Assembly: GCF_020164475.1 (NCBI RefSeq)
Contig: NZ_JAIQWX010000042.1
Coordinates: 1 to 44,498 of the forward strand
Direction: 5' to 3'
Length of the DNA stretch: 44,498 nucleotides
Origin: Pseudomonas sp. REP124
GTDB lineage: Bacteria > Pseudomonadota > Gammaproteobacteria > Pseudomonadales > Pseudomonadaceae
In this document: one piece after another, positions 24,973 through 34,788 of the stretch
Numbering within the stretch: position 1 is the stretch's first letter
Layout: the number at the start of each line of letters is the position of its first letter
Made by a program: the position numbers and the translations under genes
The notes under the pieces: generated by a model
What the model was told of the DNA's origin: nothing
Databases searched by the model: none
The model's input: the letters and a program-made list of their open reading frames with translations, nothing else

Positions 24973-26556
24973 ATGACCAGACAGGCCGCCGAAGTCGCGA
25001 AGCGCCGCACTTTTGCCATCATTTCCCACCCCGACGCCGGTAAAACCACCATCACCGAGAAGCTTTTGCTGATGGGCAAGGCGATTGCGGTAGCCGGTAC
25101 GGTGAAGTCCCGTAAGTCCGACCGCCATGCCACCTCCGACTGGATGGAAATGGAAAAGCAGCGGGGCATCTCGATTACCACGTCGGTCATGCAGTTCCCG
25201 TATCGCGAGCACATGATCAACCTGCTCGACACCCCGGGCCACGAAGACTTCTCCGAAGACACCTACCGCACCCTGACCGCGGTGGACTCGGCGTTGATGG
25301 TGCTCGACGGCGGTAAGGGTGTAGAGCCACGGACCATCGCCCTGATGGATGTCTGTCGTCTGCGTGACACGCCGATCGTCAGCTTCATTAACAAACTCGA
25401 CCGTGATATCCGTGACCCGATCGAACTGCTCGACGAAATCGAAGCGGTCCTCAAGATCAAGGCGGCGCCTATCACTTGGCCGATCGGTTGCTACCGCGAC
25501 TTCAAGGGCGTGTATCACCTGGCTGGCGACTACATCATTGTTTACACCCCTGGTCATGGTCACGAGCGCACCGAGACCAAGATCATCGAGAAGCTCGACT
25601 CCGACGAGGCGCGCGCGCACCTGGGCGATGAGTACGAGCGCTTCCTTGAGCAGCTGGAGCTGGTTCAGGGCGCCTGCCATGAGTTCAACCAGCAGGAATT
25701 CCTCGACGGCCAGATGACTCCGGTGTTCTTCGGTACCGCGCTGGGCAACTTCGGTGTCGATCATGTACTCGACGCCGTGGTCGACTGGGCGCCGCGTCCG
25801 TTGGCACGGGTGGCCAACGAGCGCACCGTGGAGCCGGTGGAAGAGAAGTTCTCGGGCTTCATCTTCAAGATCCAGGCGAACATGGACCCCAAGCACCGCG
25901 ACCGCATCGCCTTCATGCGTATCTGCTCCGGCAAGTACGAAAAAGGCATGAAGATGCGCCACGTGCGGACCGGCAAGGACGTGCGCATCGGCGACGCCCT
26001 GACGTTCTTCTCCTCCGAGCGTGAGCAACTGGAAGAGGCGTATGCAGGCGACATCATCGGTCTGCACAACCACGGCACCATCCAGATTGGCGACACCTTC
26101 AGCGAAGGCGAAACCCTGGGCTTCACCGGCATTCCGCACTTCGCCCCGGAACTGTTCCGTCGTGTGCGTCTGCGCGATCCGCTGAAATCCAAGCAGCTGC
26201 GTCAGGGTTTGCAGCAGTTGGCGGAAGAGGGCGCGACCCAGGTGTTCTTCCCCGAGCGCAGCAACGACATCATCCTCGGTGCCGTCGGTGTGCTGCAGTT
26301 CGATGTGGTGGCCAGCCGCCTGAAAGAGGAATACAAGGTCGAGTGCTCCTACGAGCCGATCACCGTGTACTCCGCTCGTTGGGTTGATTGCAGCGACAAG
26401 AAGAAGCTCGAGGAATTCTCCAACAAGGCTGTGGAAAACCTCGCTGTCGACGGCGGCGGTCACCTGACCTACCTCGCCCCGACCCGCGTCAACCTGGCCC
26501 TGATGGAAGAACGCTGGCCAGACGTGAAATTCCGCGCAACGCGTGAACATCACTAA
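24973..26556 (+). CDS. prfC: Peptide chain release factor 3
   Basis: Ribosomal GTPase of 527 residues that removes RF1/RF2 after translation termination. The GTPase motifs are intact: G1 HPDAGKTT, G3 DTPGHEDF, G4 NKLD. Domains II and III follow to the end ([20 protein letters not shown]). Length matches E. coli RF3 (529). The ATG at 24973 gives the canonical N terminus ([20 protein letters not shown]); the extension to 24889 crosses the promoter and is rejected. It is transcribed alone and ends at a good terminator. It is housekeeping and unrelated in function to its neighbours. Confidence 0.97.
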   Translation: MTRQAAEVAKRRTFAIISHPDAGKTTITEKLLLMGKAIAVAGTVKSRKSDRHATSDWMEMEKQRGISITTSVMQFPYREHMINLLDTPGHEDFSEDTYRTLTAVDSALMVLDGGKGVEPRTIALMDVCRLRDTPIVSFINKLDRDIRDPIELLDEIEAVLKIKAAPITWPIGCYRDFKGVYHLAGDYIIVYTPGHGHERTETKIIEKLDSDEARAHLGDEYERFLEQLELVQGACHEFNQQEFLDGQMTPVFFGTALGNFGVDHVLDAVVDWAPRPLARVANERTVEPVEEKFSGFIFKIQANMDPKHRDRIAFMRICSGKYEKGMKMRHVRTGKDVRIGDALTFFSSEREQLEEAYAGDIIGLHNHGTIQIGDTFSEGETLGFTGIPHFAPELFRRVRLRDPLKSKQLRQGLQQLAEEGATQVFFPERSNDIILGAVGVLQFDVVASRLKEEYKVECSYEPITVYSARWVDCSDKKKLEEFSNKAVENLAVDGGGHLTYLAPTRVNLALMEERWPDVKFRATREHH

Positions 26557-26574
26557 GCTTCGACCAGAAACACC

Positions 26575-26608
26575 AAAAGCCCCGGTAGCGAAAGCGCCGG
26601 GGCTTTTT
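26575..26608 (+). terminator. prfC terminator
   Basis: AAAAGCCCCGG pairs with CCGGGGCTTTT, with a further small AGCG/CGCT-like inner part, followed by TTTTTG. A classic intrinsic terminator 18 bases after the stop codon. Confidence 0.9.
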
Positions 26609-26627
26609 GTTGGCTGACTCCAATCCT

Positions 26628-26729
26628 CTGTAGGAGCGAGCATGCTCGCGATGAACGCAAGAACACCGCGGGGCATCAGGCCCCCAGCGTTATCGTTGAC
26701 CACCATCGCGAGCATGCTCGCTCCTACAG
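26628..26729. repeat. REP doublet, conserved-interior family (+ orientation)
   Basis: Arms CTGTAGGAGCGAGCATGCTC and complement; interior CACCGCGGGGCATCAGG and GTTATCGTTGACCACC. First of a three-element cluster after prfC. Confidence 0.92.
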
Positions 26730-26790
26730 GTGATCGCATTGCCCTGCGGATGCGGAATGTCAGTTGAATGGATGTTGGATGTGCCACCGC

Positions 26791-26816
26791 CTTCGCGGGC
26801 AAGCCCGCTCCCACAG
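26791..26816. repeat. Solitary REP half-site
   Basis: CTTCGCGGGCAAGCCCGCTC followed by CCACAG, one arm without a partner, between two complete doublets. Confidence 0.82.
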
Positions 26817-26857
26817 GTTCCTTTGCCGGCCACAAAATCTGTGAACGACACAAAACT

Positions 26858-26960
26858 CTGTAGGAGCGAGCATGCTCGCGATGAACCAAAGAACACCGCG
26901 GGGCATCAAGCACCCAGCGTCATCGTTGACCACCATCGCGAGCAAGCTCGGCTCCTACAG
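26858..26960. repeat. REP doublet, conserved interior, mixed arms (+ orientation)
   Basis: Left arm CTGTAGGAGCGAGCATGCTC, right arm GAGCAAGCTCGGCTCCTACA: the arms are of different subtypes and pair imperfectly. Interior CACCGCGGGGCATCAAG and GTCATCGTTGACCACC. Confidence 0.88.
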
Positions 26961-26979
26961 ATTGGTTGCGTGCAAATTG

Positions 26980-26994
26980 GAATAATCGTTATTC
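26980..26994. promoter_or_regulatory. Palindrome GAATAA-TCG-TTATTC, possible operator
   Basis: A perfect 6-3-6 inverted repeat, 126 bases before the small exported-protein gene. It resembles AT-rich operators of metal or redox regulators but scores only 9 of 18 against a Fur box. Confidence 0.35.
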
Positions 26995-27120
26995 GAAAGC
27001 AATCTCTGCAAGCAGGGCATTTCCGCTGGGCCGTTAGCGTCCTATCTGGAGAACCGCGCTGTTCGGAACTAGATTTTATTCAGCGCCGGACTGGCATGCC
27101 TTGGTAGGAGGGAATCGGTG

Positions 27121-27378
27121 ATGAACAGATTGTTTCGGGTTTTGTTGATGTTGAAGGTGCTGGTGATGCTGTCTTTCGGGACGTCGATGGCGTGGGCGGA
27201 ATGTGAGGATCACGAGACGCAGGCATCGAGCGGGTCGGTGGGGCAGGCGGGGATGATTATTGCCGCGTCCGATTCCGAGGCGGGGGACAAGGGGCAGGGT
27301 GGCAGCGCGGGTGATGATGACTCGACCACCGATGAGCCGGATTCCGATGATCCGGATGAAGGCGATAGCCAGACGTAG
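27121..27378 (+). CDS. Small acidic exported protein, unknown function
   Basis: I do not recognise a family. The 85-residue product starts with a clear signal peptide (MNRLFRVLLMLKVLVMLSFG, cleavage near AWA-EC). The mature part is about 60 residues, has one Cys just after the cleavage site, and ends in a strongly acidic Asp/Glu/Ser/Gly tail (SAGDDDSTTDEPDSDDPDEG). Such tails bind cations or stay unfolded; a role in metal binding is conjecture. RBS AGGAGGGA lies before both GTG (27118) and ATG (27121), so either may start it. It stands alone between a REP cluster and the dpp operon terminator. Confidence 0.7.
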   Translation: MNRLFRVLLMLKVLVMLSFGTSMAWAECEDHETQASSGSVGQAGMIIAASDSEAGDKGQGGSAGDDDSTTDEPDSDDPDEGDSQT

Positions 27379-27387
27379 GTAGCAGGT

Positions 27388-27437
27388 AAAAGAAAACCCC
27401 TTCTGCCTTGATTGATGCGCAATCGAATTGGAAGGGG
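27388..27437 (-). terminator. Terminator of the dppABCDF transcript
   Basis: On the minus strand CCCCTTC...GAAGGGG (27397-27403 with 27431-27437) is followed by TTTTCTTTT. The loop contains a second imperfect stem (TTGATTG/CAATCGAA). It lies beyond a REP doublet after dppF, convergent with the small exported-protein gene. Confidence 0.68.
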
Positions 27438-27457
27438 CGGGGTGTACGCAAATCTAG

Positions 27458-27547
27458 TGTGGGAGCGGGCTTGCTCGCGAAGGCGTCGTGTCAGTCGACA
27501 TTTGTGTCATCTGACACACCGCTTTCGCGAGCAAGCCCGCTCCCACA
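27458..27547. repeat. REP doublet, variable interior, GCGGGC arms
   Basis: Arms TGTGGGAGCGGGCTTGCTCG and complement flank an interior with its own GTGTCAG...CTGACAC stem. It lies between dppF and the operon terminator, so the dpp transcript carries it at its 3' end. Confidence 0.92.
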
Positions 27548-27573
27548 TTTTTTCAGACCATATTCAGTCCGTG

Positions 27574-28541
<968 letters not shown>

Positions 28542-28542
<1 letters not shown>

Positions 28543-29510
28543 TACGCCACCTCCTGGTTCAGCGGGTAGAAGCAGCGGGCGAGGCTGTTGCTTTTCGGGT
28601 CAAGGGCTGGACGCTGCGCGCGGCAGTTGTCCTGCACGTACGGGCAGCGCGGCGACAGCAGGCAGCCCTGTGGACGGTCGTAACGACCCGGCACGATGCC
28701 CGGCAGGGTCGACAGGCGCGAGGCGCCCAGGCTGTGCTCCGGAATCGCCTTGAGCAGCGCTTCGCTGTACGGATGCGCCGGGATGTCGAACAGTTGCGGC
28801 ACCTGGCCGACTTCCACGGCCTGGCCCGCATACATCACGCACACGCGCTGGGCGGTTTCGGCCACGACCGCGAGGTCGTGGGTGATCAGCACCAGGCCCA
28901 TGTTCTGTTCTTTCTGCAACGCCAGCAGCAGTTCCATGATCTGCGCCTGAATGGTTACGTCCAGTGCAGTGGTCGGTTCGTCGGCGATCAGCAGTTTCGG
29001 TTCACCGGCAATCGCCATGGCGATCGCGACACGCTGGCTCATACCGCCGGACAGTTGATGCGGGTAGGCGTCCATACGGCTGGCGGCGCCCGGGATTTCA
29101 ACTTTTTCCAGCAGTTCGATGGCACGCTTGCGCGCGGCCTTGCCGGACAGTTTCAGGTGCAGGCGCAGCACTTCTTCGATCTGGAAACCGACGGTGTAGC
29201 TCGGGTTCAGCGCGGTCATCGGGTCCTGGAACACCATGGCCAGGTCCTTGCCGACGATCTGACGACGCTGACGGTTGCTGAGCTTGAGCATGTTCTGGCC
29301 GTCGAAGCTCAGGGAATCGGCAGTGACGATCCCCGGGTGCTCGATCAGGCCCATCAGCGCCATCATGGTCACGGACTTGCCGGAACCGGACTCGCCAACG
29401 ATGGCCAGGACTTCGCCCTTGTCCACTTTCAGGTCGAGACCGTCGACGACTGGCGTGGCGTTCTTGTCGCCGAAGCGAACGTTGAGATTCTTGATTTCTA
29501 GCAATGACAT
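28542..29510 (-). CDS. dppD: Dipeptide ABC transporter ATPase DppD
   Basis: ATPase partner of DppF, 322 residues from the ATG at 29510 ([14 protein letters not shown]), preceded by GGAG. Walker [11 protein letters not shown], signature [10 protein letters not shown] and Walker [13 protein letters not shown] are present. The C-terminal region has cysteines in [15 protein letters not shown] plus a later Cys, as in DppD proteins with a 4Fe-4S cluster. The longer frame to 29570 overlaps dppC and is rejected. It lies 10 bases after dppC. Confidence 0.95.
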
Positions 29511-29520
29511 TGGAATCTCC

Positions 29521-30450
29521 TCAGGCGGCGTTCTTGAGTTTCGGGTCCAGCGCGTCGCGCAGGCCGTCACCCATCAAGTTGATTGCCAGCACGCTGAGCA
29601 AAATGGTCAAACCAGGCAGACTCACTACCCACCAGGCGCGTTCGATGTAGTCGCGGGCCGAGGCCAGCATGGTGCCCCACTCAGGGGTTGGCGGTTGTAC
29701 GCCAAGGCCGAGGAAGCCCAGGGCGGCGGCATCGAGAATCGCCGAGGAGAAGCTCAAGGTGGCCTGAACGATCAGTGGCGCCATGCAGTTGGGCAGCACG
29801 GTCACGAACATCAGGCGCGGCAGGCCGGCACCGGCCAGGCGCGCTGCGGTCACGTAGTCGCGGTTCAGCTCGCCCATCACCGCGGCGCGGGTCAGACGTA
29901 CGTAGGACGGCAAGGACACCACGGCGATGGCGATCACGGTGTTGATCAGGCCTGGGCCGAGGATGGCGACAATCGCCACGGCCAGCAGCAGAGAGGGCAG
30001 GGCCAGCATGATGTCCATCAGACGCATGATGGTCGGGCCGATCATTTTCGGGAAGAAACCGGCGAACAGACCCAGCAGGATCCCCGGGATCAGCGACATC
30101 ACTACCGACGACAAACCGATAAGCAGCGACAGGCGCGAGCCCTGGATCAGACGCGACAGCAAATCACGACCCAGTTCATCGGTACCCAGCAGGAACTGAA
30201 TCTGCCCGCCTTCCAGCCAGGCTGGCGGGGTCAGCAGGAAGTCGCGGTACTGCTCGCTCGGGTCATGGGGGGCAACCCATGGGGCGAAGATGGCGCAGAA
30301 AATCACCAGCAGCATGAACAGCAGGCCGGCGACGGCGCCCTTGTTCTTGGCGAAGGCTTGCCAGAATTCCTTGTACGGTGACGGATACAGCAGGCTTTGA
30401 TCCGCGGCAGGTGCGGCGGTGGCTACTGAGGAAGTAGTTGGAGTGCTCAT
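29521..30450 (-). CDS. dppC: Dipeptide ABC transporter permease DppC
   Basis: Inner-membrane permease of 309 residues from the ATG at 30450. It has an N-terminal cytoplasmic tail of about 40 residues, a first helix ([20 protein letters not shown]), the OppC-type periplasmic loop [20 protein letters not shown], and the coupling EAA loop ([17 protein letters not shown]). It forms the channel with DppB. The extension to 30540 overlaps dppB and is rejected. The gap to dppB is 11 bases. Confidence 0.95.
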   Translation of the reverse strand: MSTPTTSSVATAAPAADQSLLYPSPYKEFWQAFAKNKGAVAGLLFMLLVIFCAIFAPWVAPHDPSEQYRDFLLTPPAWLEGGQIQFLLGTDELGRDLLSRLIQGSRLSLLIGLSSVVMSLIPGILLGLFAGFFPKMIGPTIMRLMDIMLALPSLLLAVAIVAILGPGLINTVIAIAVVSLPSYVRLTRAAVMGELNRDYVTAARLAGAGLPRLMFVTVLPNCMAPLIVQATLSFSSAILDAAALGFLGLGVQPPTPEWGTMLASARDYIERAWWVVSLPGLTILLSVLAINLMGDGLRDALDPKLKNAA

Positions 30451-30461
30451 GAATATTGACC

Positions 30462-31472
30462 TCAGCGCTGATGACGGATGCGTGGGTTGGCAAAGCCGTA
30501 GAGGATGTCCACTACGAAGTTGACCAGGATCACCAGGCAAGCGATTAACAGGATGCCGTTTTGTACGACTGGATAGTCACGGGCGCCGATGGCTTCGATC
30601 AGCCATTTGCCGATGCCCGGCCAGGAGAAGATGGTTTCGGTCAGGACCGCACCGGCCAGCAGAGTGCCGACTTGCAGGCCGACCACGGTCAATACCGGAA
30701 TCAGTGCGTTACGCAGGCCGTGGACGAATACCACGCGCGCCGGCGACAGGCCCTTGGCCTTGGCGGTACGGATGTAGTCCTCGCGCAGCACTTCGAGCAT
30801 CGACGAACGGGTCATCCGCGCGATCACCGCCAGCGGAATGGTGCCCAGCACGATGGCCGGCAGGATCAGGTGGTGCAGGGCGTCGGCGAACGCGCCTGGC
30901 TCGTCAGCCAGCAGCGTGTCGATCAGCATGAAGCCGGTGCGCGGCTCGATGTCATACAGAAGGTCGATCCGCCCGGATACCGGGGTCCAGCCCAGGGACA
31001 CCGAGAAGAACATGATCAGGATCAGGCCCCACCAGAAGATCGGCATCGAATAGCCCGCCAGGGAGATGCCCATCACCCCGTGGTCGAACAGTGATCCTCG
31101 CTTGAGTGCCGCGATCACCCCGGCCAGCAGGCCCAAGATGCCGGCGAACAGCAGAGCGGCCATGGACAGTTCCAGGGTCGCGGGGAAGAGGGAAGTGAAC
31201 TCGGTCCACACGCTTTCACGGGTACGCAGGGATTCACCCAGATCGCCGTGGGCCAGTTTGCCGACGTAGTCCAGATACTGGGCATACAGCGGTTTATTCA
31301 GACCAAGGCGTTCCATTGCCTGAGCGTGCATTTCGGGATCGACCCGACGTTCTCCCATCATGACTTCCACCGGATCGCCCGGGATCATGCGAATCAACGC
31401 GAAAGTCAGCAACGTAATGCCGAAGAACGTGGGGATCAGTAACCCCAGTCGGCGGGCAATAAAACTAAACAT
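30462..31472 (-). CDS. dppB: Dipeptide ABC transporter permease DppB
   Basis: Inner-membrane permease of 336 residues (MFSFIARRLGLLIPTFFGIT start, typical of DppB/OppB). The conserved RMIPGDPVEVMMGERR periplasmic segment and the coupling loop LREDYIRTAKAKGLSPARVV are present, with about six helices. It is separated from dppA by 73 bases that contain a strong hairpin, which probably sets lower expression of the membrane parts than of the binding protein. Confidence 0.95.
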   Translation of the reverse strand: MFSFIARRLGLLIPTFFGITLLTFALIRMIPGDPVEVMMGERRVDPEMHAQAMERLGLNKPLYAQYLDYVGKLAHGDLGESLRTRESVWTEFTSLFPATLELSMAALLFAGILGLLAGVIAALKRGSLFDHGVMGISLAGYSMPIFWWGLILIMFFSVSLGWTPVSGRIDLLYDIEPRTGFMLIDTLLADEPGAFADALHHLILPAIVLGTIPLAVIARMTRSSMLEVLREDYIRTAKAKGLSPARVVFVHGLRNALIPVLTVVGLQVGTLLAGAVLTETIFSWPGIGKWLIEAIGARDYPVVQNGILLIACLVILVNFVVDILYGFANPRIRHQR

Positions 31473-31505
31473 CGTGGGTTGTACCTCATCAGCCGGTTAG
31501 GCGTG

Positions 31506-31534
31506 CCCGGCAGGCCTGGGTCAGGCGTGCCGGG
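31506..31534 (-). other. Intercistronic hairpin between dppA and dppB
   Basis: CCCGGCA and TGCCGGG enclose an inner CCTG/CAGG stem. No strong T tract follows on the minus strand, so it is more likely an RNA-stabilising or partial attenuating structure at the dppA 3' end than a full terminator. Confidence 0.6.
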
Positions 31535-31545
31535 AGTTTTCTTAT

Positions 31546-33141
31546 TTACTTCACCTGGGTGGTGGCGAAGTTATTCGTGGTGAGAGGGCTAATGTGATAG
31601 CCCTCTACGTTGTTGCGCATTGCGGTGAACATTCTAGTGTGCGCCATGCTGATCCATGGCTGGTCCTGATTAAAAATAACCTGAGCCTGTTCGTACAGTG
31701 CTGCACGCTCGGCCGGGTCGGTCTTTTCCCGGGCCTGATCGATCAGGGCCTGGAATTTGTCGTTGCACCAGCGTGCATAGTTTTCGCCGTTCTTGGCCGC
31801 TTCGCAACTGAGCATAGGCGTAAGGAAGTTATCCGGGTCGCCGTTATCGCCCGCCCATCCGGCGGAAACCATGTCGTGCTCGCCGTTTTTCGCGCGCTTG
31901 AGCATTTCGCCCCATTCCATCACGCGGATGTCGATCTTGATCCCGACCTTGGCCAGGTCCGCCTGCATCATTTGCGCGCCGAGCATCGGATTGGGGTTGG
32001 TCGGGCCGCCGCCATTGCGGGTGAACAGAGTGAAAGTGGTGCCTTCCGGAACGCCGGCTTCCTTGAGCAGGGCGCGTGCCTTGTCCAGGTCGCGGGCCGG
32101 GTTTTTCAGGGCGGTGTTATAGCCCAGCAGGGTGTCCGGGTACGGGTTGACGCCGACGGTGGCGTTGCCCTTGCCGAACAGCGCGTTGACATAGGCTTCC
32201 TTGTCGAAGGCGATGTCGATGGCTTTGCGCACCCGCACGTCGCTCATGTACTTGTGCGTGGTGTTCATAGCGATGTACGAAACGGTCATCGCGTTCAGTT
32301 CGTCGACCTTCAGCTTTGGATCTTTCTTGATGCTCGGAATGTCATCGGGCTTGGGATACAGCGCGATCTGGCATTCGTTGGCCTTGAGCTTCTGCAGGCG
32401 CACGTTGTTGTCGGTGGCGATGGCCAGGATCAGCGAGTCGGCCGGTGGCTGGCCGCGGAAGTAGTCCGGGTTGGCCTTGAAGCGAACCTGGGCATCCTTG
32501 TTGTAGCGCTGGAAGACAAATGGACCGGTGCCGATCGGCTTGCTGTTCAGATCGCCGGTCTTGTTGGCCTTGAGCAACTGGTCGGCGTACTCGGCGGAGT
32601 AGATCGAGGAGAACGCCATGGCGATGTCTGCCAGGAACGGCGCTTCCTGACGGGTCAGGGTGAATTTGACCGTGTTGTCGTCGACTTTCTCGACGCTTTT
32701 GAGCAGTTCCTTGAAGCCCATGCTTTCAAAGTACGGGAAGCCCACGCTCGAGAGTTTGTGCCATGGATGGTTCGGGTCCAGCTGGCGCTGGAAGCTCCAG
32801 ACCACGTCGTCGGCATTCATGTCGCGGGTCGGCTTGAAGTATTCGGTGGTGTGAAACTTGACGCCTTTACGCAGGTGGAAGGTGTAGCTCAGGCCGTCAT
32901 CGCTGATGTCCCAGGAATCGGCCAGCGCCGGAATCACATCGGTGGTGCCGGGTTTGAAGTCCGCCAGGCGATTGAAGATGGTCTCGGCCACCGCGTCGGC
33001 TGTGACTGCAGTGGTGTACTGGACCATGTCGAAGCCTTCGGGGCTGGCCTCGGTGCAAACCACCAGCGGCTTGGCCGATACGCCAACCGCGACACTCAGC
33101 AAGGCGGCCGCGATGGCCGCACGTAGGGGAAGCATTTTCAT
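31546..33141 (-). CDS. dppA: Periplasmic dipeptide-binding protein DppA (dppBCDF-linked)
   Basis: Solute-binding protein of family SBP_bac_5, 531 residues from the ATG at 33141. The signal peptide is MKMLPLRAAIAAALLSVAVG with cleavage near VSA-KP. The mature start (LVVCTEASPEGFD) and YTFHLRKGVKFHTTEYFKPT are family hallmarks. It delivers peptides to DppBCDF and is the only one of the three binding proteins directly next to dppB. It is clearly more diverged from the other two than they are from each other. It lies just after a terminator-like hairpin behind the porin gene, so it likely has its own promoter or partial readthrough. Confidence 0.94.
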   Translation of the reverse strand: MKMLPLRAAIAAALLSVAVGVSAKPLVVCTEASPEGFDMVQYTTAVTADAVAETIFNRLADFKPGTTDVIPALADSWDISDDGLSYTFHLRKGVKFHTTEYFKPTRDMNADDVVWSFQRQLDPNHPWHKLSSVGFPYFESMGFKELLKSVEKVDDNTVKFTLTRQEAPFLADIAMAFSSIYSAEYADQLLKANKTGDLNSKPIGTGPFVFQRYNKDAQVRFKANPDYFRGQPPADSLILAIATDNNVRLQKLKANECQIALYPKPDDIPSIKKDPKLKVDELNAMTVSYIAMNTTHKYMSDVRVRKAIDIAFDKEAYVNALFGKGNATVGVNPYPDTLLGYNTALKNPARDLDKARALLKEAGVPEGTTFTLFTRNGGGPTNPNPMLGAQMMQADLAKVGIKIDIRVMEWGEMLKRAKNGEHDMVSAGWAGDNGDPDNFLTPMLSCEAAKNGENYARWCNDKFQALIDQAREKTDPAERAALYEQAQVIFNQDQPWISMAHTRMFTAMRNNVEGYHISPLTTNNFATTQVK

Positions 33142-33170
33142 CAAGAACCCTCTGCAATCGGTTAAAGGAC

Positions 33171-33212
33171 AAAAGCCGAACGGCCGATTCCTCGTGGAAT
33201 CAGCCGTTCGGC
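33171..33212 (-). terminator. Strong hairpin/terminator between porin and dppA
   Basis: On the minus strand GCCGAACGGC-region arms (33175-33190 with 33197-33212) form a stem of about 15 pairs with one bulge, followed by TTTTGTCCTTT. It lies 8 bases after the porin stop codon and before dppA. Confidence 0.8.
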
Positions 33213-33219
33213 CGGTGCA

Positions 33220-34653
33220 TTACAGGATGTTGAACGGGATGGTGGTCACGAGACGGAACTCGTTGATGCTGCCATCAGCCTGGTTGTCGCTGGCGCGGTG
33301 AGCGGTGTAGGTCGCGCGAATAGTGGTGGCCTTGAGCGGACCGCTCTGCACGGCGTACGAAGTACCGATGCCGTATTCGTAGTGGGTTTCGCCATCCATC
33401 GACTGAATGCCGTCGTAACCTTTGCCGGCCACGCCACCGTTGCCGGTGTAGTGAGTACCGTCGATGCCCCAGCCGCGAGCCTGATAGATGTTGAACTTCA
33501 GGCCCGGGACGCCGTATTCGGCCATGTTCAGGCCATAGGCGATCTGGAAGGACTTCTCGTTCGGACCGTTGAAGTCCGACAGCAGGGAGTTGGCCAGGTA
33601 GATACCGTTGGTTTCGTGCAGGTAGTCGAAGTACTCGTTACCGTTCACTTCCTGATACGAGAAGGTCAGGCTGTGAGCCTGATGGGTCAGACCGAGCGAC
33701 AGGGAGTAGGTGTCGTTGTCGATGTCGCCGATCAGCTTCTTACCTTCGTCCTGGGTTTTGTAGTAGTTCAGGCCGGTGGTCAGGCTCAGTACCTGGCTGT
33801 CGCCCAGTACGTGAGTGGCGCCGAAGTAGTACTGGTTCCAGATATCTTCAGCCTGGGTGGCCCAGAGGCTGGTGGTCAGGCTGGCGAACGGCGTGTAGGT
33901 GATACCGCCGGTGTAGACGTGATCGGTCTCGACGATGCCGTTGGCGTATTCGGTGCGGAATTTACGCTGGCTTTCTTCGGTACGCGGTGAGTTGCGGTCG
34001 AAGGTGGCCAGGTCGAATTGCAGGTTGTTCAGCTCTTCGCTGTGGATCGCCACACCCTCGAAGCTCGAAGGCAGCGCACGGTTACCGATGACGTCGACCA
34101 TCGGGCTGCTGAAGTTCATGCGACCGGCGGTCAGCGTGGTGTTGGAGATGCGAGCCTTGACGTTGGCCAGGCCCAGCTTGCTCCACTGGCCGACAGCGTC
34201 GCCGCCTTCACGGGTCAGGGTACGGTTGTTGCCAGCGCCTGGACGAGTGCCCGGTGCGCCACCGTTGTTGGACGCCAGGTCCTTGCGGTCCTGATCCAGG
34301 GCGATGGCGTTGTAGGCCGCCACTTCGGTGCTGAAACCGACGGTGCCTTCGGTAAAGCCCGAGTTGTACTTGACGATGGTGCCCTGAACCCAGTTGATAC
34401 GACGATCAGTCGGGGTCGATACGCCGTCTTTCTTGTAGGAAAACGTGCCGCCGCGCTTCAGTTGTTCGTTGGCGTACCAGTTACGGGTAGTGCCGCTGAT
34501 CGACTGGCCTTCGAGGAAGCCAGTCGCTTCCGCCTGGGCACTTTTCTCGTTAACAGTTACCGGCGTAAACGCCTGGCTTTGGGTTTCAGCGTAAGCCGTT
34601 GCGGTCACGCTGCTGATGGCCAGGGCCAGTATCGCAGTGCTGCTCAGTTTCAT
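33220..34653 (-). CDS. opdP: OprD-family outer-membrane porin, probably for dipeptides
   Basis: A 477-residue substrate-specific porin of the OprD family. The signal peptide is MKLSSTAILALAISSVTATA (cleavage near AYA-ET). The mature start FLEGQSISGTTRNWYANEQL is typical of OprD members, and the C terminus (TTIPFNIL) ends a barrel strand. In P. aeruginosa the porin in the dpp locus, OpdP (PA4501), admits glycine-glutamate and other dipeptides; the symbol rests on family and position. It lies between two DppA-type genes. An A-rich ARN tract sits directly before its ribosome-binding site, and a palindrome lies further upstream. Confidence 0.88.
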   Translation of the reverse strand: MKLSSTAILALAISSVTATAYAETQSQAFTPVTVNEKSAQAEATGFLEGQSISGTTRNWYANEQLKRGGTFSYKKDGVSTPTDRRINWVQGTIVKYNSGFTEGTVGFSTEVAAYNAIALDQDRKDLASNNGGAPGTRPGAGNNRTLTREGGDAVGQWSKLGLANVKARISNTTLTAGRMNFSSPMVDVIGNRALPSSFEGVAIHSEELNNLQFDLATFDRNSPRTEESQRKFRTEYANGIVETDHVYTGGITYTPFASLTTSLWATQAEDIWNQYYFGATHVLGDSQVLSLTTGLNYYKTQDEGKKLIGDIDNDTYSLSLGLTHQAHSLTFSYQEVNGNEYFDYLHETNGIYLANSLLSDFNGPNEKSFQIAYGLNMAEYGVPGLKFNIYQARGWGIDGTHYTGNGGVAGKGYDGIQSMDGETHYEYGIGTSYAVQSGPLKATTIRATYTAHRASDNQADGSINEFRLVTTIPFNIL

Positions 34654-34668
34654 GGGTGAAGCTCCTTA

Positions 34669-34680
34669 CTTTCTTTTTTT
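34669..34680 (-). promoter_or_regulatory. Putative Hfq/Crc (ARN)4 site before the porin gene
   Basis: On the minus strand AAA AAA AGA AAG precedes TAAGGAG, the porin ribosome-binding site. Four consecutive ARN triplets next to the RBS fit an Hfq/Crc translational repression site; inference from pattern only. Confidence 0.42.
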
Positions 34681-34735
34681 AATGCCGGTCTTATTGGGTG
34701 ATCCGGCTATTTGCTTTGGAACTCATTTACGCTTT

Positions 34736-34747
34736 GCAAACGTTTGC
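34736..34747. promoter_or_regulatory. Palindrome GCAAACGTTTGC, possible operator
   Basis: A perfect 12-base palindrome about 83 bases before the porin start. Its form (AAACGTTT core) is that of LacI-family operators and shares its core with the Cra site at 4752. The cognate regulator is unknown. Confidence 0.4.
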
Positions 34748-34788
34748 TCTGCGCCGAATAGGCGAATTACGGCAACAAGCTTGCGTGA

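Noticed and set aside
24772..26913. 713-codon minus-strand frame opposite prfC
   Set aside because: Begins in REP sequences and mirrors prfC; no domain is evident.
26628..26960. REP cluster considered as a CRISPR array
   Set aside because: The repeats are long inverted doublets of irregular spacing, not short direct repeats with unique spacers of constant length.
26975..26999. Fur box upstream of the small exported protein
   Set aside because: The palindrome matches the Fur consensus at only 9 of 18 positions; reported instead as an unassigned operator candidate.
31594..33126. Long plus-strand frames opposite the DppA-type genes (also 34825-36411 and 36818-38335)
   Set aside because: All three lie exactly opposite real binding-protein genes and resemble each other only because those genes are paralogues.
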